Of a DNA stretch of 64,000 nucleotides, positions 1 through 10,032 are shown piece by piece. The notes under the pieces were generated by a model. The model saw nothing but the letters and a program-made list of their open reading frames with translations, made no database searches and was not told the origin of the DNA. This DNA comes from Tetragonia tetragonoides (lineage: Eukaryota > Streptophyta > Magnoliopsida > Caryophyllales > Aizoaceae): positions 19,981,307 through 20,045,306 of the forward strand of contig CM076139.1 in assembly GCA_038025085.1 (NCBI GenBank). Reading direction: 5' to 3'. The first letter of the stretch is position 1, and every line of letters begins with the position of its first letter. A program made the position numbers and the translations under genes.

Positions 1-1937
1 AATCCATGAAATCGCTAAGCTTTAATGGCGATCTTGGATTCTTCTGGGTATCCAAAAGTTCTTGCCCCGTTGTGTCGTTTGTCTCACCATCACCATTCGA
101 AGAGGAAGCTTTCTCTCCCTTTGGTGGCCTCCTTCTCTTGCCTCCTTTCATCATGGCAGTCAAGAGATATGGTTCGCGCAGAATCGCAAGAACCCACACC
201 CGAGTTTCAGACGAACTCAGCAAACCGCGAGTTCCTTCTTTCTTACCGTTGCTAATTTTTGTTGATAACACTTTTTAATGAACTAGCATGGATTAATGGT
301 TATAAGAGATTACATAGAAAGGCTATGAGAAATGATGGAGGACTTAGTTTTTTCTTAGAATAATTTTCGGAATGAAATTAAAGTTTTTTTCCAACTACTC
401 CAATTGCAGATCTGATGGCCTCTAACAAAAAACATCAAACACATGGGTACTCTGATAAGCGTGTTCTCATTCATTTTAGCTTGTGTAGTGTATGTTTTTG
501 CAATATTTTCCATGTGTGGAGCATTGCCTTTTGGTAAACCCCCAGTAACTTTTTTAATACTTGGTATTTTAAGTGTAATTATTATTTGCAACATATTTTT
601 ATTATTTGTTTCTGTGCTTATTTTTTTTTACAGGGTGTCAAAATTGGTTTGGTGGAGGTTGTTCCCATTATTACCGTGACAATGTTTAGAGCTGTTTCGG
701 TCTGAAGAGAAACTTTTTCTTTCTATTGCCTCGGATGCCTGACATTTAATGATTAATATTTGATTGTTTGGGATGTTTATTTATATAAAAAAAAAAAACT
801 TAAAAAGGGCGTGTGATCCCTCCTTTTATTTCTTTATAGTACTACACGCGCTCCCTCCAGTCTTTCTCCCCTTTCCCGTCTCTTCTTTTATCTCTCCTAC
901 CTCTCCCCTTCACTCTCTTTCAAGATCTAACCACGACATACTAATTTTCTCTCTCTCGATTTCTCCCCACCTGCCAAGATCCACCACCAATAGTCCACCG
1001 CCACACCTTCAATTGTCCTTGACTCACCACTACGACCTACTTCCAATTATCACTGCTACGAGCCATCACCACCACGATCGACGAATACCTCGAATCGTCA
1101 CCACCATGAGCCATCAGCTCTAGCCTTCACCAGCCGTTGACCTTCGTTCTCTCACTCCAACTGCTCGAAGATCAACTCTGGTGACTCGATAAAATAAACT
1201 GACACCACAATGCAACAAAGTGGTAGTACGATAACATAAACTGGCACCATGAAACAACAAAATAATACTAAAGCCAAATAATTGACACTACGAATAATTT
1301 TAATAATTAGCCTCATTCAAGTGAGCACATATAAGACAAGTGAGGTTTCAAACCAAAATTTTGTTACTCTATTGGCTTTTTATTAAAAAAGTGCACTTCT
1401 CATAAATAAAAAAAAAGCAACAGCTCTTTATAAAAAAAAAATTTATACCCTAATTAAATTCCAAAATAAATTTACACCACATGTTGAGAAATGGACACTG
1501 AAGAAAACAAAAGTGTAACCACAAGTGAAAATATTAACACTAGAGTAAAATAAACTAACACCACGATGCAACAAAATGACACTACTTATAAATAGAAGAA
1601 TACTCCTACTTATGAATAGAAGAATACGAGACATTGTGCTATTTATATTGTGTTTGAACCGCGGCCCTGACCAACGCTAAAACGCTTGTCTCGTTGACGT
1701 CAATCCTATCACGCGTGTAAGACCCGTAATATTTCCGCCCTATTTGATAGGGCCGCCTGATAAGAGACCAACTATTATTTATATTTTGTCGTTTTCTTTC
1801 GTATCAGCAAATTTTACATGTCTTTGATTTTCCATTCTGGTTTAGAATTGAATTATGGATAGGTATACAGTTTTAAGCATCATTGAGTATTTTTTTATCG
1901 ATCTTAAATTTATCACTATTCATTACTATTACTCAAA
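1..1937. other. Unassigned flanking DNA without a supported gene
   Basis: I recognise no gene here. A pyrimidine tract ending in AG at 624-633 followed by an open stretch to a TGA at 703-705 resembles the last exon of a plant gene, but only 23 codons are readable and no family is recognisable. The stretch at 830-1130 is Ser/Pro/His-rich when translated and is CT-rich, like a plant 5' leader or low-complexity DNA. The rest is AT-rich with A and T runs. It is the only part of the window that is not clearly retrotransposon. Confidence 0.4.
1191..1587. repeat. Three degenerate copies of a roughly 40-bp motif
   Basis: A motif containing ATAAACT, ACACCA and GCAACAAAAT occurs at about 1191-1230, 1231-1270 and 1550-1587. 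The first two copies are adjacent and the third lies about 280 bp away. No terminal inverted repeats or target duplications were seen, so the origin is unknown. It may be decayed transposon DNA. Confidence 0.3.
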
Positions 1938-2318
1938 TTTTTTTTTGGAACAATGAGACTTTATTCATCATTCGCTAGGGAAAAAGCCACTATATCATCA
2001 TTTACAACGTGTAGGGTATACCCTTACACATCCCCCAGTTGAACAAAGACAAATTTCACAATCTAAAACAACTCAAAGCCCAACTACTTCATCACAGCTA
2101 GCTGCTCACATTGTTAGCTCTGTCTAACAAAAATTTGTATCTAAAATCTGTTTTAACAATCGCTTCGGTATTTCTATGCTCCCTATCGAATATCCTACTA
2201 TTCCTCTCCCATCAGACTTCATATATAGCAGCCACCAACGCCATTCTCTTAGCTCTCTGAATTGGAGCCTACCCTCGGATATACTTTCTGAAACACACCA
2301 ATTCCTCTTGCAGACCCC
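1938..2318 (-). pseudogene. LINE remnant, ORF2 C-terminal end and 3' tail
   Basis: Read on the minus strand, this piece encodes the end of a plant LINE ORF2 protein. The motif ALVAAIYEV, then an in-frame stop at 2212-2214 where Trp is expected, then WERNSRIF, is characteristic of the region after the zf-RVT zinc-binding domain. The ORF ends in TAG at 2098-2100. A noncoding tail follows and finishes in an oligo-A (T run 1938-1946 on the plus strand), as expected for a LINE 3' end. The upstream part of the same domain is at 16249-16514 on the opposite strand. Element A inserted between the two pieces, and an inversion later flipped the upstream piece. The remnant has at least one stop and one frameshift. 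Confidence 0.75.
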
Positions 2319-3597
2319 TGTAAGAACCTGGGATTTTTCATGGCTCCACGGAGTGTGTCCTTATAGAAAATTTGTAAGTTGGGAGTTTAGATAAGTTCAA
2401 GGGACCATCGAGTTAGAAAAGATTTTGTAAAGACTTGAATTGAATAATAACCATGAAAGAGGTCACAAATCTGCTATGGGCGTTTGATCGAAGGGACAAA
2501 CCGAGGGGACAATCCGAAGGGACAACCCAATAGCGCGATAAGTGAACTGATCATGTTCTTAGAGAGACTCCCACTCATATAGAACATATGAGTACCCAAG
2601 AATAAAGGGTTCAGGGGCGAAGGTACGAGGTGGGAAGGTGTTAGGCACCCAACTCGCTCGTATTATGACGGCCTGTACTAACTCGAGTTTTCTTAATAAT
2701 TGAAAGACATAATTCCCATGCAAAACCGGATTAACAACCTAGACATAGACTATTAATTGGTTCATCACGAGCATCACAACATTTATTTTTAACTCTTATT
2801 TAGACATGCATTCGATTGGCAAGTTGAGCATTACAACGACTAGACATGCTTTGAAAGACAATATTTAGTAAGTAATAAAAGACGTTATTAGCATGATATC
2901 TACATTATGACAACTAAAAAATAAACAATTAGGCAAGTAATTTAATTTGAGCCATCGGGAGTTAGTACCTGAACTGTAGGATATATTTGACAAGAATAGT
3001 AAAGACAAGATCTCAAATTTGGAAGAAAGAGGGAGAAGCTCGGGAGTACTCAACCGAGAATAGAGGTTGTCAACTGTAGACTGTGTGTTTTGAACTGAGG
3101 GTCGAGGGTCGTATTTATAGGAGTAGGAAGTAAGGTTGGACGGCTGAAAAGAGGCAAATTTTTGAATTGGGCTTGAAAAAATAGTCGGGCTTGAAGCTGA
3201 GTCAGCGCCGCTGGCGGCCCAGCTCACAACCGCTGACGGCTGTGGTGAGCCAGCTGGATGTCGTCATAATGACGAAATCCAGTCTATTTTAATTTTCCTG
3301 ATGAGTTTTGTATTCCGAAAAATATGAAAAGACCGTTTTACCATTGGACGGTAAAAAGACGGTTCTACCCTCGGTTCACAACTTGGCGACCGGGAGTCGG
3401 AAAAAGGCATGAGAGATGTTGTTGGAAAGCTCTTGAACGGGGCTTTTGAATGGGATTGGAATAAAGGAGTGTTTAGAGGAAAAACCTGAGACCTTATCTT
3501 AACTATTAAAGCAAAAATAGCGTTCAAGTTTATAAATTACTTCGTTCATCATCATGCTTTTGAGGAGAAATCTGAAGGCACTTTTTTGGCGTCTACA
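2319..3597 (-). repeat. 3' LTR of element A
   Basis: On the minus strand it starts TGTAGACGCC at 3597 and ends in TTACA at 2319, giving TG...CA ends and a length of 1279 bp. It is clearly homologous to the LTRs at 15065, 16515, 27997 and 54075 and to the fragment at 50893. A TATA-like TATAAATAC lies at 3120-3111 on the minus strand, and a near-palindrome with TGACG half sites lies at 3251-3284. The polypurine tract directly borders its start, so this is the 3' LTR. Confidence 0.9.
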
Positions 3598-3613
3598 GAA
3601 GCCCCCACTTTTA
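3598..3613 (-). promoter_or_regulatory. Polypurine tract of element A
   Basis: On the minus strand AAAAGTGGGGGC followed by TTC directly precedes the LTR start. This is the expected primer site for plus-strand DNA synthesis. The same motif precedes the LTRs at 15065, 51819 (minus strand) and 54075. Confidence 0.75.
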
Positions 3614-4330
3614 TCGAGCTTGAGTAACAGTGAAGATCAAAGTATTCTGAAGGCGACATGGTCGTAGCCTGCTAAGATTTCATCTCTGTGAACACAAGAA
3701 AAATAAAGGTTATGGTTAGCAGGATAGAACACCGCTCGTAGATGGTCTAAACGTCTGCTGGGGACCTGTATTCAGAGTGAATGAAAAAGTTAGTAATACT
3801 TTGAGAATGATCAACGGATAGTGTTTCGACAAAAAGTGACTAAACACCGCTCGGTGAGTGTCGAGATTCTGTCCCTATACGAGAAACGAAAAAGTCAAAT
3901 GAGACAGCACGATTAAAAATAACGGCTGTAAATTGGAAGTGACACTGGTGAGAGTGAATAGTATAAATGCTTTATTCTGAGCAAACAGTGACTAAGCACC
4001 ACTCGGCGGATGTCGAGATTCCGTCCCTGCATCAGAAACGAAAAGGTCGACGAGACAGCGCGATCAAAATGACGGCTGTAAAATGGTTAAAACATATGAA
4101 CAGTTTAAATGCAATAGCTTAAGCAATCATTGACTAAAACATTAAAAAAAAAAAAAGGACAGTATAATCGCAACAGTTTAAGCAATCATTGACTGACACA
4201 AAATAAATAACCTCGCAGAAGGATAGTTTAACCGCAATAGCTTAAGCGATCATTGACTAACCCCAAAATAAGTAACTTCGCAGAAGGACAGGTTACTCGC
4301 AATAGCTTAAGCGATCATTGGCTTACCCGA
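3614..4330 (-). repeat. Element A 3' noncoding region with roughly 64-bp tandem repeats
   Basis: No gene is seen. From about 4095 to 4330, on the minus strand, there are about four degenerate copies of a unit of about 64 bp containing GTCAATGATCGCTTAAGC, ATTGCGGTTAAACTGTCC and TCTGCGAGGTTACTTATT. Closer to the LTR lie two diverged copies of a block with CAGGGACGGAATCTCGACA and GTGTTTAGTCACT. The same arrays occur at 14200-14520, 52240-52480 (minus) and 53340-53660, so they are a fixed part of this family between the PMD gene and the polypurine tract. Confidence 0.75.
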
Positions 4331-4333
4331 ATT

Positions 4334-4560
4334 TGTGACATTGGGACATTGGGATATTGGGACATTTGTGACTTTGGGACATTGGGATATTGGGACATTT
4401 GTGACTTTGGGACATTGGGATATTGGGACATTTGTGACTTTGGGACTTTGGAATATTGGGACATTGAGACATTGGGACATTGAGACTTTGGGATATTGGG
4501 ACATTGAGACTTCGCGATATTGAGACTTTGGGATATTTGGACATTGAGATCAGACTTTGG
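4334..4560. repeat. 33-bp tandem repeat array
   Basis: Three near-perfect copies of a 33-bp unit built from GACATTGGGATATTGGG and ACATTTGTGACTTTGG are followed by shorter 8 to 17-bp variants of the same words. Open frames over this block encode only Ser-Gln-Pro-rich repeats and are artefacts of periodicity. A related array lies at 13975-14205 in element B. Confidence 0.85.
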
Positions 4561-5225
4561 GATACTGGGGAGGCCGACAAATATACCGAGCTTAAAATAA
4601 CTTTGACACTCTAGGCGGTAAAAGTCATCGCAGCATACATCCGGGCTCAAGTATTCGGGACCTACAAAAATAATTGGGCTAATTTTGCCTGAAAATAATT
4701 GGTACCGTAAAACGGGCCAACTGTCGAGTTTGAATTTGTGGGCCAGAGAGATTTGCTTCCGCGCGCTTGGTATCGATATTTGCCTCGAACGAACTGGAGT
4801 AACGACTTATGGGCTGAAAAGAGTCGTGGGACAGTAGGTAGGGGCCCGTGCGTGCAAGCCTTGCAGGGCTGCTAGCAGCCCAGGCCAGCGCCGCTAGCGG
4901 CGCTGGGCCCTTGGTGAGCGCCGCTACCGGCGCTCGTCTTGAGCCAAATAAGTTAGCTTCGTCGCGATTTTTCTTTCTCACGTTTCACTTCTTCTTCTTC
5001 TCGTGTCGAGCCATTGTCGGACACCATCACCATTGTTGAGTGCTTCAACTTGCTTGAGGTAAGTCAATTCTTTACCAAATTCTTCGATTTTTGTCTTGAA
5101 CTTGCTTATTTTTCCGCCTAGTTGCTAAATTTTGAGTTGCGTTGTTGAATGGGTGATTGGTTCTTGCGAATCTGAAACTTTTAATTTTCCACTTGTAGAG
5201 AGAGAGAGCGCTTCATTGTACTTCC
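4561..5225 (+). promoter_or_regulatory. Upstream region of the element A antisense PMD gene
   Basis: A GC-rich cluster at 4870-4940 contains the perfect 12-bp palindrome GCCGCTAGCGGC (4890-4901) and close variants. CT-rich leader DNA follows. A candidate splice donor (GAG|GTAAGT, about 5055) and a GA run (5200-5211) precede the ATG at 5226, which suggests a leader with an intron. No convincing TATA box was found. Promoter function is inferred from the same palindrome cluster standing upstream of TATA boxes elsewhere in this window. Confidence 0.45.
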
Positions 5226-7941
5226 ATGGCTCCCACATACAAAGGAAAACGTCCCATGGGTGAGGAGGAGGAGAACCGGGACCTTTTTCGTACTGGGCTT
5301 CCTTCTACAAGTACGCCTTCAGCTCGTCATGCGGACAGGACGCGTTTGTACCAGGACTCGTTCATGTGACTGGACTGGCGCCCGGCTGGGGTTTGGGACC
5401 GTTGTATCTTACTACCAGATAGGCAGAGTCATCTATCTAACCCTGATTTGGTATGTTTTTTGACTCTTTTTTTTCTGTTCAGTATATACATTTTCTTTTG
5501 AACTGAAAATTTGAACTGTTAATGCTTCGGCACACGAACAAATTGGGACTTGTACTGGATTGGTGGTCAACTGTATATAATTTGTGTGGAATTATGTTGG
5601 CTGTATTTGTTGGATATGGGGTGTTAAGAAAATTTTGTTTGTTGGCTAGGGTATTGGTGTTTTGTTGCAGGCTCATGGGTCTACTTCCCATTGGGCTATG
5701 ATGTTGGAGACATTTTTTGTGGGAGCTAGGGATATGGTATTGGGCTCAGGTTTTGGGCACTTCTTGACTGTTATCCTGGCCTATCACTCTGGGGATACTA
5801 GGATTATTTCCAGGGGGTTATTGAAGAGGTTTTGGGATACTACGAACACTTTCCATACGCCTGTAGGGGAGATGTTTCCCACCCCTTATCAGTTTGCTGT
5901 GCTGACGGGCTTATCCTTTAGAGGGCATCGTATTCGGTACGATGTGAGTTACCATCGACAGAGTGACAGGTTGCTCGAGCTTTATGGGCCTGTGTCCGCC
6001 CATTTTGGTAGGGGTCGGCTTTCCTTGCCGTGGTTATGAGCGGCTTTGGCGGAGCAGGGGCCTACCGAGGAGCAGAGAGCCCGTATTTTCCTAGCCTGCT
6101 TGTTGGGGTCGACCATTTTCGCTCAGAAGAATAGCGTATGTCAGGTCGGTCTCTTGACATGTTTGGAGGATTTGACCAAGGTCCATGAGTACAACTTCGG
6201 TGCTCCTGCCTATGCTACCTTGGTGAGATGGTGTCGTCGGGCTTGCAGGCCTAAGCCGGCGAGTGAGAGGCCGTCCATCTCGGGCCCGTGGAAGATACTG
6301 GAGGTAGGCACATATGTTTCTTCTTTTCCTTCTTTGCACATGCATGCTTTTGAATTTGAAGCTTATCATTTTCTTTTTTGCTTGTATGGCAGCTGTGGTT
6401 CTTTGAGTATTTTCCCGCTTTTGGTCCTCGCCGTCCTGGTTTAAGGATGTTTCCACTAGGTTCACGGTGGATTTGTAGATATAACCACCCATTTACCTCT
6501 TTGGATCATTTTCGGGCTACCTTCGAGAGTCATGCCGCATCTGTGGTATGTTGCTGTTGACTTGTGCATTTTTTTTTCTGGTCCATTTGGTGTGAATGAA
6601 CTTTTGATTTGGTAATTTGCAGGTGTCGTGGTCCGCTTTCGACGGTATTCCTGGGGTTCCGCCCCACATTACCATGGAGTCCTTTAGGGTATCCTCTTTG
6701 TGGGTGGTCTTTGAGGGGCCATTCGGCTTTGTGTTGTACTTGGGGGATCGCTTGACTTGACTGGTCTATCCAGCCTTGGGTAGTCATTAGGTTCCGGAGG
6801 ACCCTCCGATGACCATGTTCTACCTAGGCAGCCTGAGCGTGCATGATTTGGGGGTCGTGGTCGTGGTATGGCGGCCATGGAGTTTCTGGAGACGGAGATT
6901 GCTGGCTTGGACCGCACGACTGTGTACCTGGCCTATTGCTTGGGTCGTCTGATGCTGGACCTTACTTCTGAGGTAATAAGTTTATCTGCCCAGAAGGTCC
7001 CATTCTAGAGTTCCTCGGGGTCAGCCCCCAAGCGTGACCTTGCTGACTAATGAGGTGAGGTATATTGGGGAGAGTGGTGGACGTATAGTAGAGGAGTTCC
7101 CTCTACATACTCCTGATGGAGAGACCGTGGAGGGCTTGCCCTTGCCTGATGGTTGTATGGGGGTAAGTTTCTTTCTATCCCTTCTTGTGTTTTGTGTTTC
7201 CTTTTGAATGCTGACCCTGTCTTTTGTTTCTTTTTTTAGCTTAACCGGGAGCAGACTTCTCAAGTCTTCAAGCTTATTCACCTGTTGAAGAAAGGCTATG
7301 GCCGGGTGATGGGTAAAGTGAAGAATTCTCGATCCAAGGCCGCTGATGTAAGTAGATCCTTGTGTTTTTATTTAGCTAAGTGTGGTGCTTAGCTTAATAT
7401 TTCGGTCTTGGTTGTTTGCAGATGTCGCAGTCTTCATCTTCGGTGGGACCTCGACATTCTTCTGCTGCGAAGGCTTCTTCGGTGAGCAGGTCGTCTATTG
7501 CTCGTTCAACTCATGTAGCTGTGACCAGGCCTCCTGTTGATGAGGCGCCCGGACCTTCCGTGTCGCACATTTCCGTGCCTGAGATGTTTTTCCCAGCGGG
7601 ATTTCAGCCTTCTTTTGATAGTAGGCCTACTTTTACCCCCATGGCTGGAGGTTGGGCCAACACCCCGGGATGGGATGTGCCTCATGCTGGGCCTTCGTAT
7701 CAGGATGTGTCCATGGACTTTGCTGGTCAGGCCAAGGAGAGCCTCTTTGGAGCGGGGTTTTCGGCAAGTACCCTCATGCACGCACCAACATATGATAGGT
7801 GGGATGAGGCCTAATAACAGCAGACCCATTTATAGCTCATTTAGTACCCAGGGTTCCTTCCATTATTCGACCGAGAACTATGGCCGGGGATCGTCCGTTG
7901 ATGATGAGGCTGACAACAATGGCGATGATGACTCTGGTTGA
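5226..7941 (+). pseudogene. Plant mobile domain (PMD) gene of element A, antisense, broken
   Basis: This gene runs antisense to its host retrotransposon. It encodes a plant mobile domain (aminotransferase-like) protein, a family known from MAIN/MAIL1 silencing factors and from transposable elements. Exons by GT-AG signals are 5226-5450, 5671-6303, 6393-6545, 6623-6972, about 6995-7162, then two more ending with the last exon at 7421-7941. Motifs include MFPTPYQFAVLTGLSFRG, ARIFLACLLGSTIFA and SYDxW-like aromatic segments. Exon 1 has a TGA at about 5366. A TGA at 6037-6039 replaces a Trp kept in the copy at 18195. Exon 4 is one base short, intron 4 is deleted to about 22 bp, and the last exon has a 2-bp frameshift near 7800. 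The last exon is Ser/Pro-rich and probably disordered. The molecular function in the retrotransposon is unknown. Confidence 0.8.
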
Positions 7942-8317
7942 GCGGTTTAGGATTGCCTTGTAAATATTTGCCTTGAACCTTTGAACTCCTGTTTTTATGC
8001 ATTTTATATGATATGTATGCTATGATGACTCGATTATGCCCGTCTGATCTCTAAGTGTACAATATGTTATGCAGTAGGGAGTAGGCCACAATTTAGGGAA
8101 TAAAATAAGAAAAAAGGTAAAAATTGCAAGAAAAGGTAAAAATTACACATATTATACCCCCTAAAAAAAAGAAAAAAATAAGAAAATAGAAAAGATAAAG
8201 CTAAGAGAGTCTCGGGCTTTGTAATTCCGTTGTACGTAAACTGGGCTTAAACCGAGCTGAATAGACCAAGTGGGCGGGTCGGAACAGCAGGAGAAAAACA
8301 TCTGGGCCAGGGTCTGG
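7942..8317 (+). other. Spacer between PMD and DUF7745 genes of element A
   Basis: No gene is seen. The DNA is AT-rich with A-rich stretches (8100-8200), probably the 3' untranslated part of the PMD gene followed by upstream DNA of the next gene. The same spacer is conserved in element B at 21026-21340. Confidence 0.5.
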
Positions 8318-8466
8318 GCCGCTAGCGGCGCTGGGCTGAAGAAGAGGGCCGCTAGCAGCTCTGGTCACAACCGCTAGCGACCCTGGCCAGAGCCGTTGAC
8401 GGCTCTGGTTTGGGCTTTTTCGCGGATTTCTGACATCTTTCGACATGATTTTTTGCCTATAAATAG
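8318..8466 (+). promoter_or_regulatory. Promoter of the antisense DUF7745 gene, element A
   Basis: A GC box cluster starts with the palindrome GCCGCTAGCGGC at 8318-8329, continues with variants (CCGCTAGC, CCGTTGACGG) to about 8412, and is followed by a good TATA box, TATAAATAG, at 8458-8466. The gene's ATG is 72 bp further on. Element B has the same layout at 21377-21463. That these elements drive transcription is inferred. Confidence 0.65.
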
Positions 8467-8537
8467 GATTTACGGGATGCTTGATGTTGTATCACTTTTC
8501 AGACTTTAGCTCTCTCAAATTTCCCAAAACCTCTACC

Positions 8538-9708
8538 ATGGTGAAATCCTTTGAAAACCTGTTCGATGCTTGGTGCAAAAATCTGACCATAGAAGATAAG
8601 CTTGAACTAGCTCTGTTACATGTCTCTACCTTGCTCGCTTTAAGACCAACCAAAATATTGTGGCCCCTTCTTCGATCTGCTCTGAATTATTGTGACCCAG
8701 ACTTGCATGTTTTCCGTTTCGGTAATTTTGAATTATGCCCTCTGGTTGAAGAATTCGCTGCGATTACTAATATGCCTGATGTTCTTCCCCCAGCTGTGCC
8801 TTATTTGAGAGATGGTTTTAGCAATCAGTACAAGAAATCTCTAGGTTTGACATCTGCAGAAGCCAAAATTATGATTCTCGGTGTCGATGTGGACTTAGTT
8901 TAACTCTGTGAAAAGTTTGCTATTTCTTCTAAAAAGGATGCAATATTTAGGCGTTGCCACCGACAGGCTTTTGTACTTTGCCTTTTAAAACGCCTACTGT
9001 TTGCTAATGCAGAGTCTTCCAATTTGGGTAGAGCCTCGTTGTTGCGAGTGGTAAATCAAATGGCTGAAGGGCACTCTCCTTTGCATCTGGTTGTAGGGGA
9101 AACTATTATAGGGCTTGATAGGTTGAAAATCTTGCCTCACGAAACTTTTTCTGGCAGCCCCCTGCTGCTTCAAATTTGGTTATGTGAGCATCTAAGGTTA
9201 ATAGAGTCACCAGAGAAGATGATAGCTCACACCCCTCGAGCCCGGTCAAAGAAAACTTATACCGCCCTAGCTTCTTGGTTAGGAAAAGGCTATATTCTGA
9301 AAAGACCCTTGCTGAATGGGATGCCTTTTTCCATGCAGGACCTGTTATCCATTGGCATGTGACCTGGTGGAGCTTGACTTCCTTAGTGGCTTGTGACAAT
9401 TTTGTTCCTCATTTTACCATAGTGGGTCTGTACAAGAGTACTTTCTTCTTTCCTTCTAGGGTTATGAGACAATATGGGTTGAAGCAGGTTATCCCTCGTC
9501 AGGAGATTACGAGATCACTTATCTCGGCTTCCTGTATGACTCAAGAACAGGAAGCAAAAAAAGAAAGGATGGGCCTTATTAGGAAGGCTACCATGTACTG
9601 AAGAGAGGCAAGCCTCCAGCTCAAGGAAGCGATCACAGGTCATCCTCAAGCCAGGGTCCTTCAAAGAAGAACTCTTCAACGAAGCCTTCTAAAAGGAAGA
9701 AGGAGTAA
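8538..9708 (+). pseudogene. DUF7745-like protein gene of element A, antisense, broken
   Basis: The product resembles the plant DUF7745 family, which is of unknown function and common in transposable-element annotations. The start is chosen at MVKSFENLF because it follows the TATA box closely and matches the copies at 21535 and 48866. Landmarks are WPLLRSALNYCDPDLHVFRF, ELCPLVEEFAAI, the GRASLLRVVNQMAEGHSPLH region, GETIIGL, SGSPLLLQIW and FPSRVMRQYGLKQVIPRQ. The tail is Lys-rich with KKNSSTKPSK, like a nuclear signal. A TAA at about 8900 and frameshifts near 9280 and 9540 break it, and relative to the copy at 21535 about 200 bp near the 3' end is deleted. The reading crosses LLLQ-IW without an intron, unlike the copies at 48866 and 63616. 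Confidence 0.75.
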
Positions 9709-9886
9709 AGTAGTTTTCTTAGAAAGCAAGTCTAGTTTTTTAAAAAAAGTAATAAGAATTTGTTTAGCTTAAACCCTCGTAGTTGCACTTTTTTTTTCAG
9801 TGAGTTTAATTTTTTGCAATGTAAAGCTTATTCGTTCAGTTTGAATAAAGATTATCCTGAGTTGAATGGATTTTTGGATTGATTTT
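9709..9886 (+). terminator. 3' untranslated region with poly(A) signal of the DUF7745 gene, element A
   Basis: AATAAA at 9844-9849 lies about 135 bp after the stop codon on the sense strand of the DUF7745 gene. The surrounding DNA is T-rich. A comparable AATAAA-like site follows the element B copy near 22979. Poly(A) function is inferred from position. Confidence 0.45.
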
Positions 9887-9934
9887 GGCCGGGCCCCTTA
9901 AAAGGGTTACCTACGTATCCAGTGTGGAATCAGG
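9887..9934. other. Conserved convergent block between pol and antisense gene, element A
   Basis: On the minus strand this block reads CCTGATTCCACACTGGATA then CGTAGGTAACCC, then a short variable stretch, then GGGCCCGGCC. The same words in the same order stand between the 3' end of integrase and the 3' end of the DUF7745 gene in B (23031-23079), E (47007-47063) and D (62427-62476). It lies where two convergent transcripts should end or overlap. Its function is unknown. Confidence 0.6.
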
Positions 9935-10032
9935 TCAGCGTAGTTCGTTCAGATTGTGTACGTCTCTTTTTTTTATTCTCGGATTTTTTATTTTGTTTTA
10001 TTTTTTATTTATTTTATTTTATTATTATTTTT

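Noticed and set aside
764..1123. 119-residue open frame near the left end
   Set aside because: Ser/Pro/His-rich and CT-rich composition with no recognisable domain; low-complexity DNA explains it.
4334..4560. CRISPR-like array
   Set aside because: The units are directly adjacent with no unique spacers, and the DNA is a plant retrotransposon.
4253..4650. Several open frames over the tandem array at 4334-4560 on both strands
   Set aside because: They encode only short periodic words (Ser-Gln-Pro or Gly-Thr-Leu) that follow from the 33-bp unit, which is a multiple of three and so keeps all frames open.
5226..7941. Host PMD gene such as MAIN or MAIL1
   Set aside because: The gene lies within one retrotransposon, recurs at the same place in B, C and E, and has several inactivating changes, so it is element cargo.
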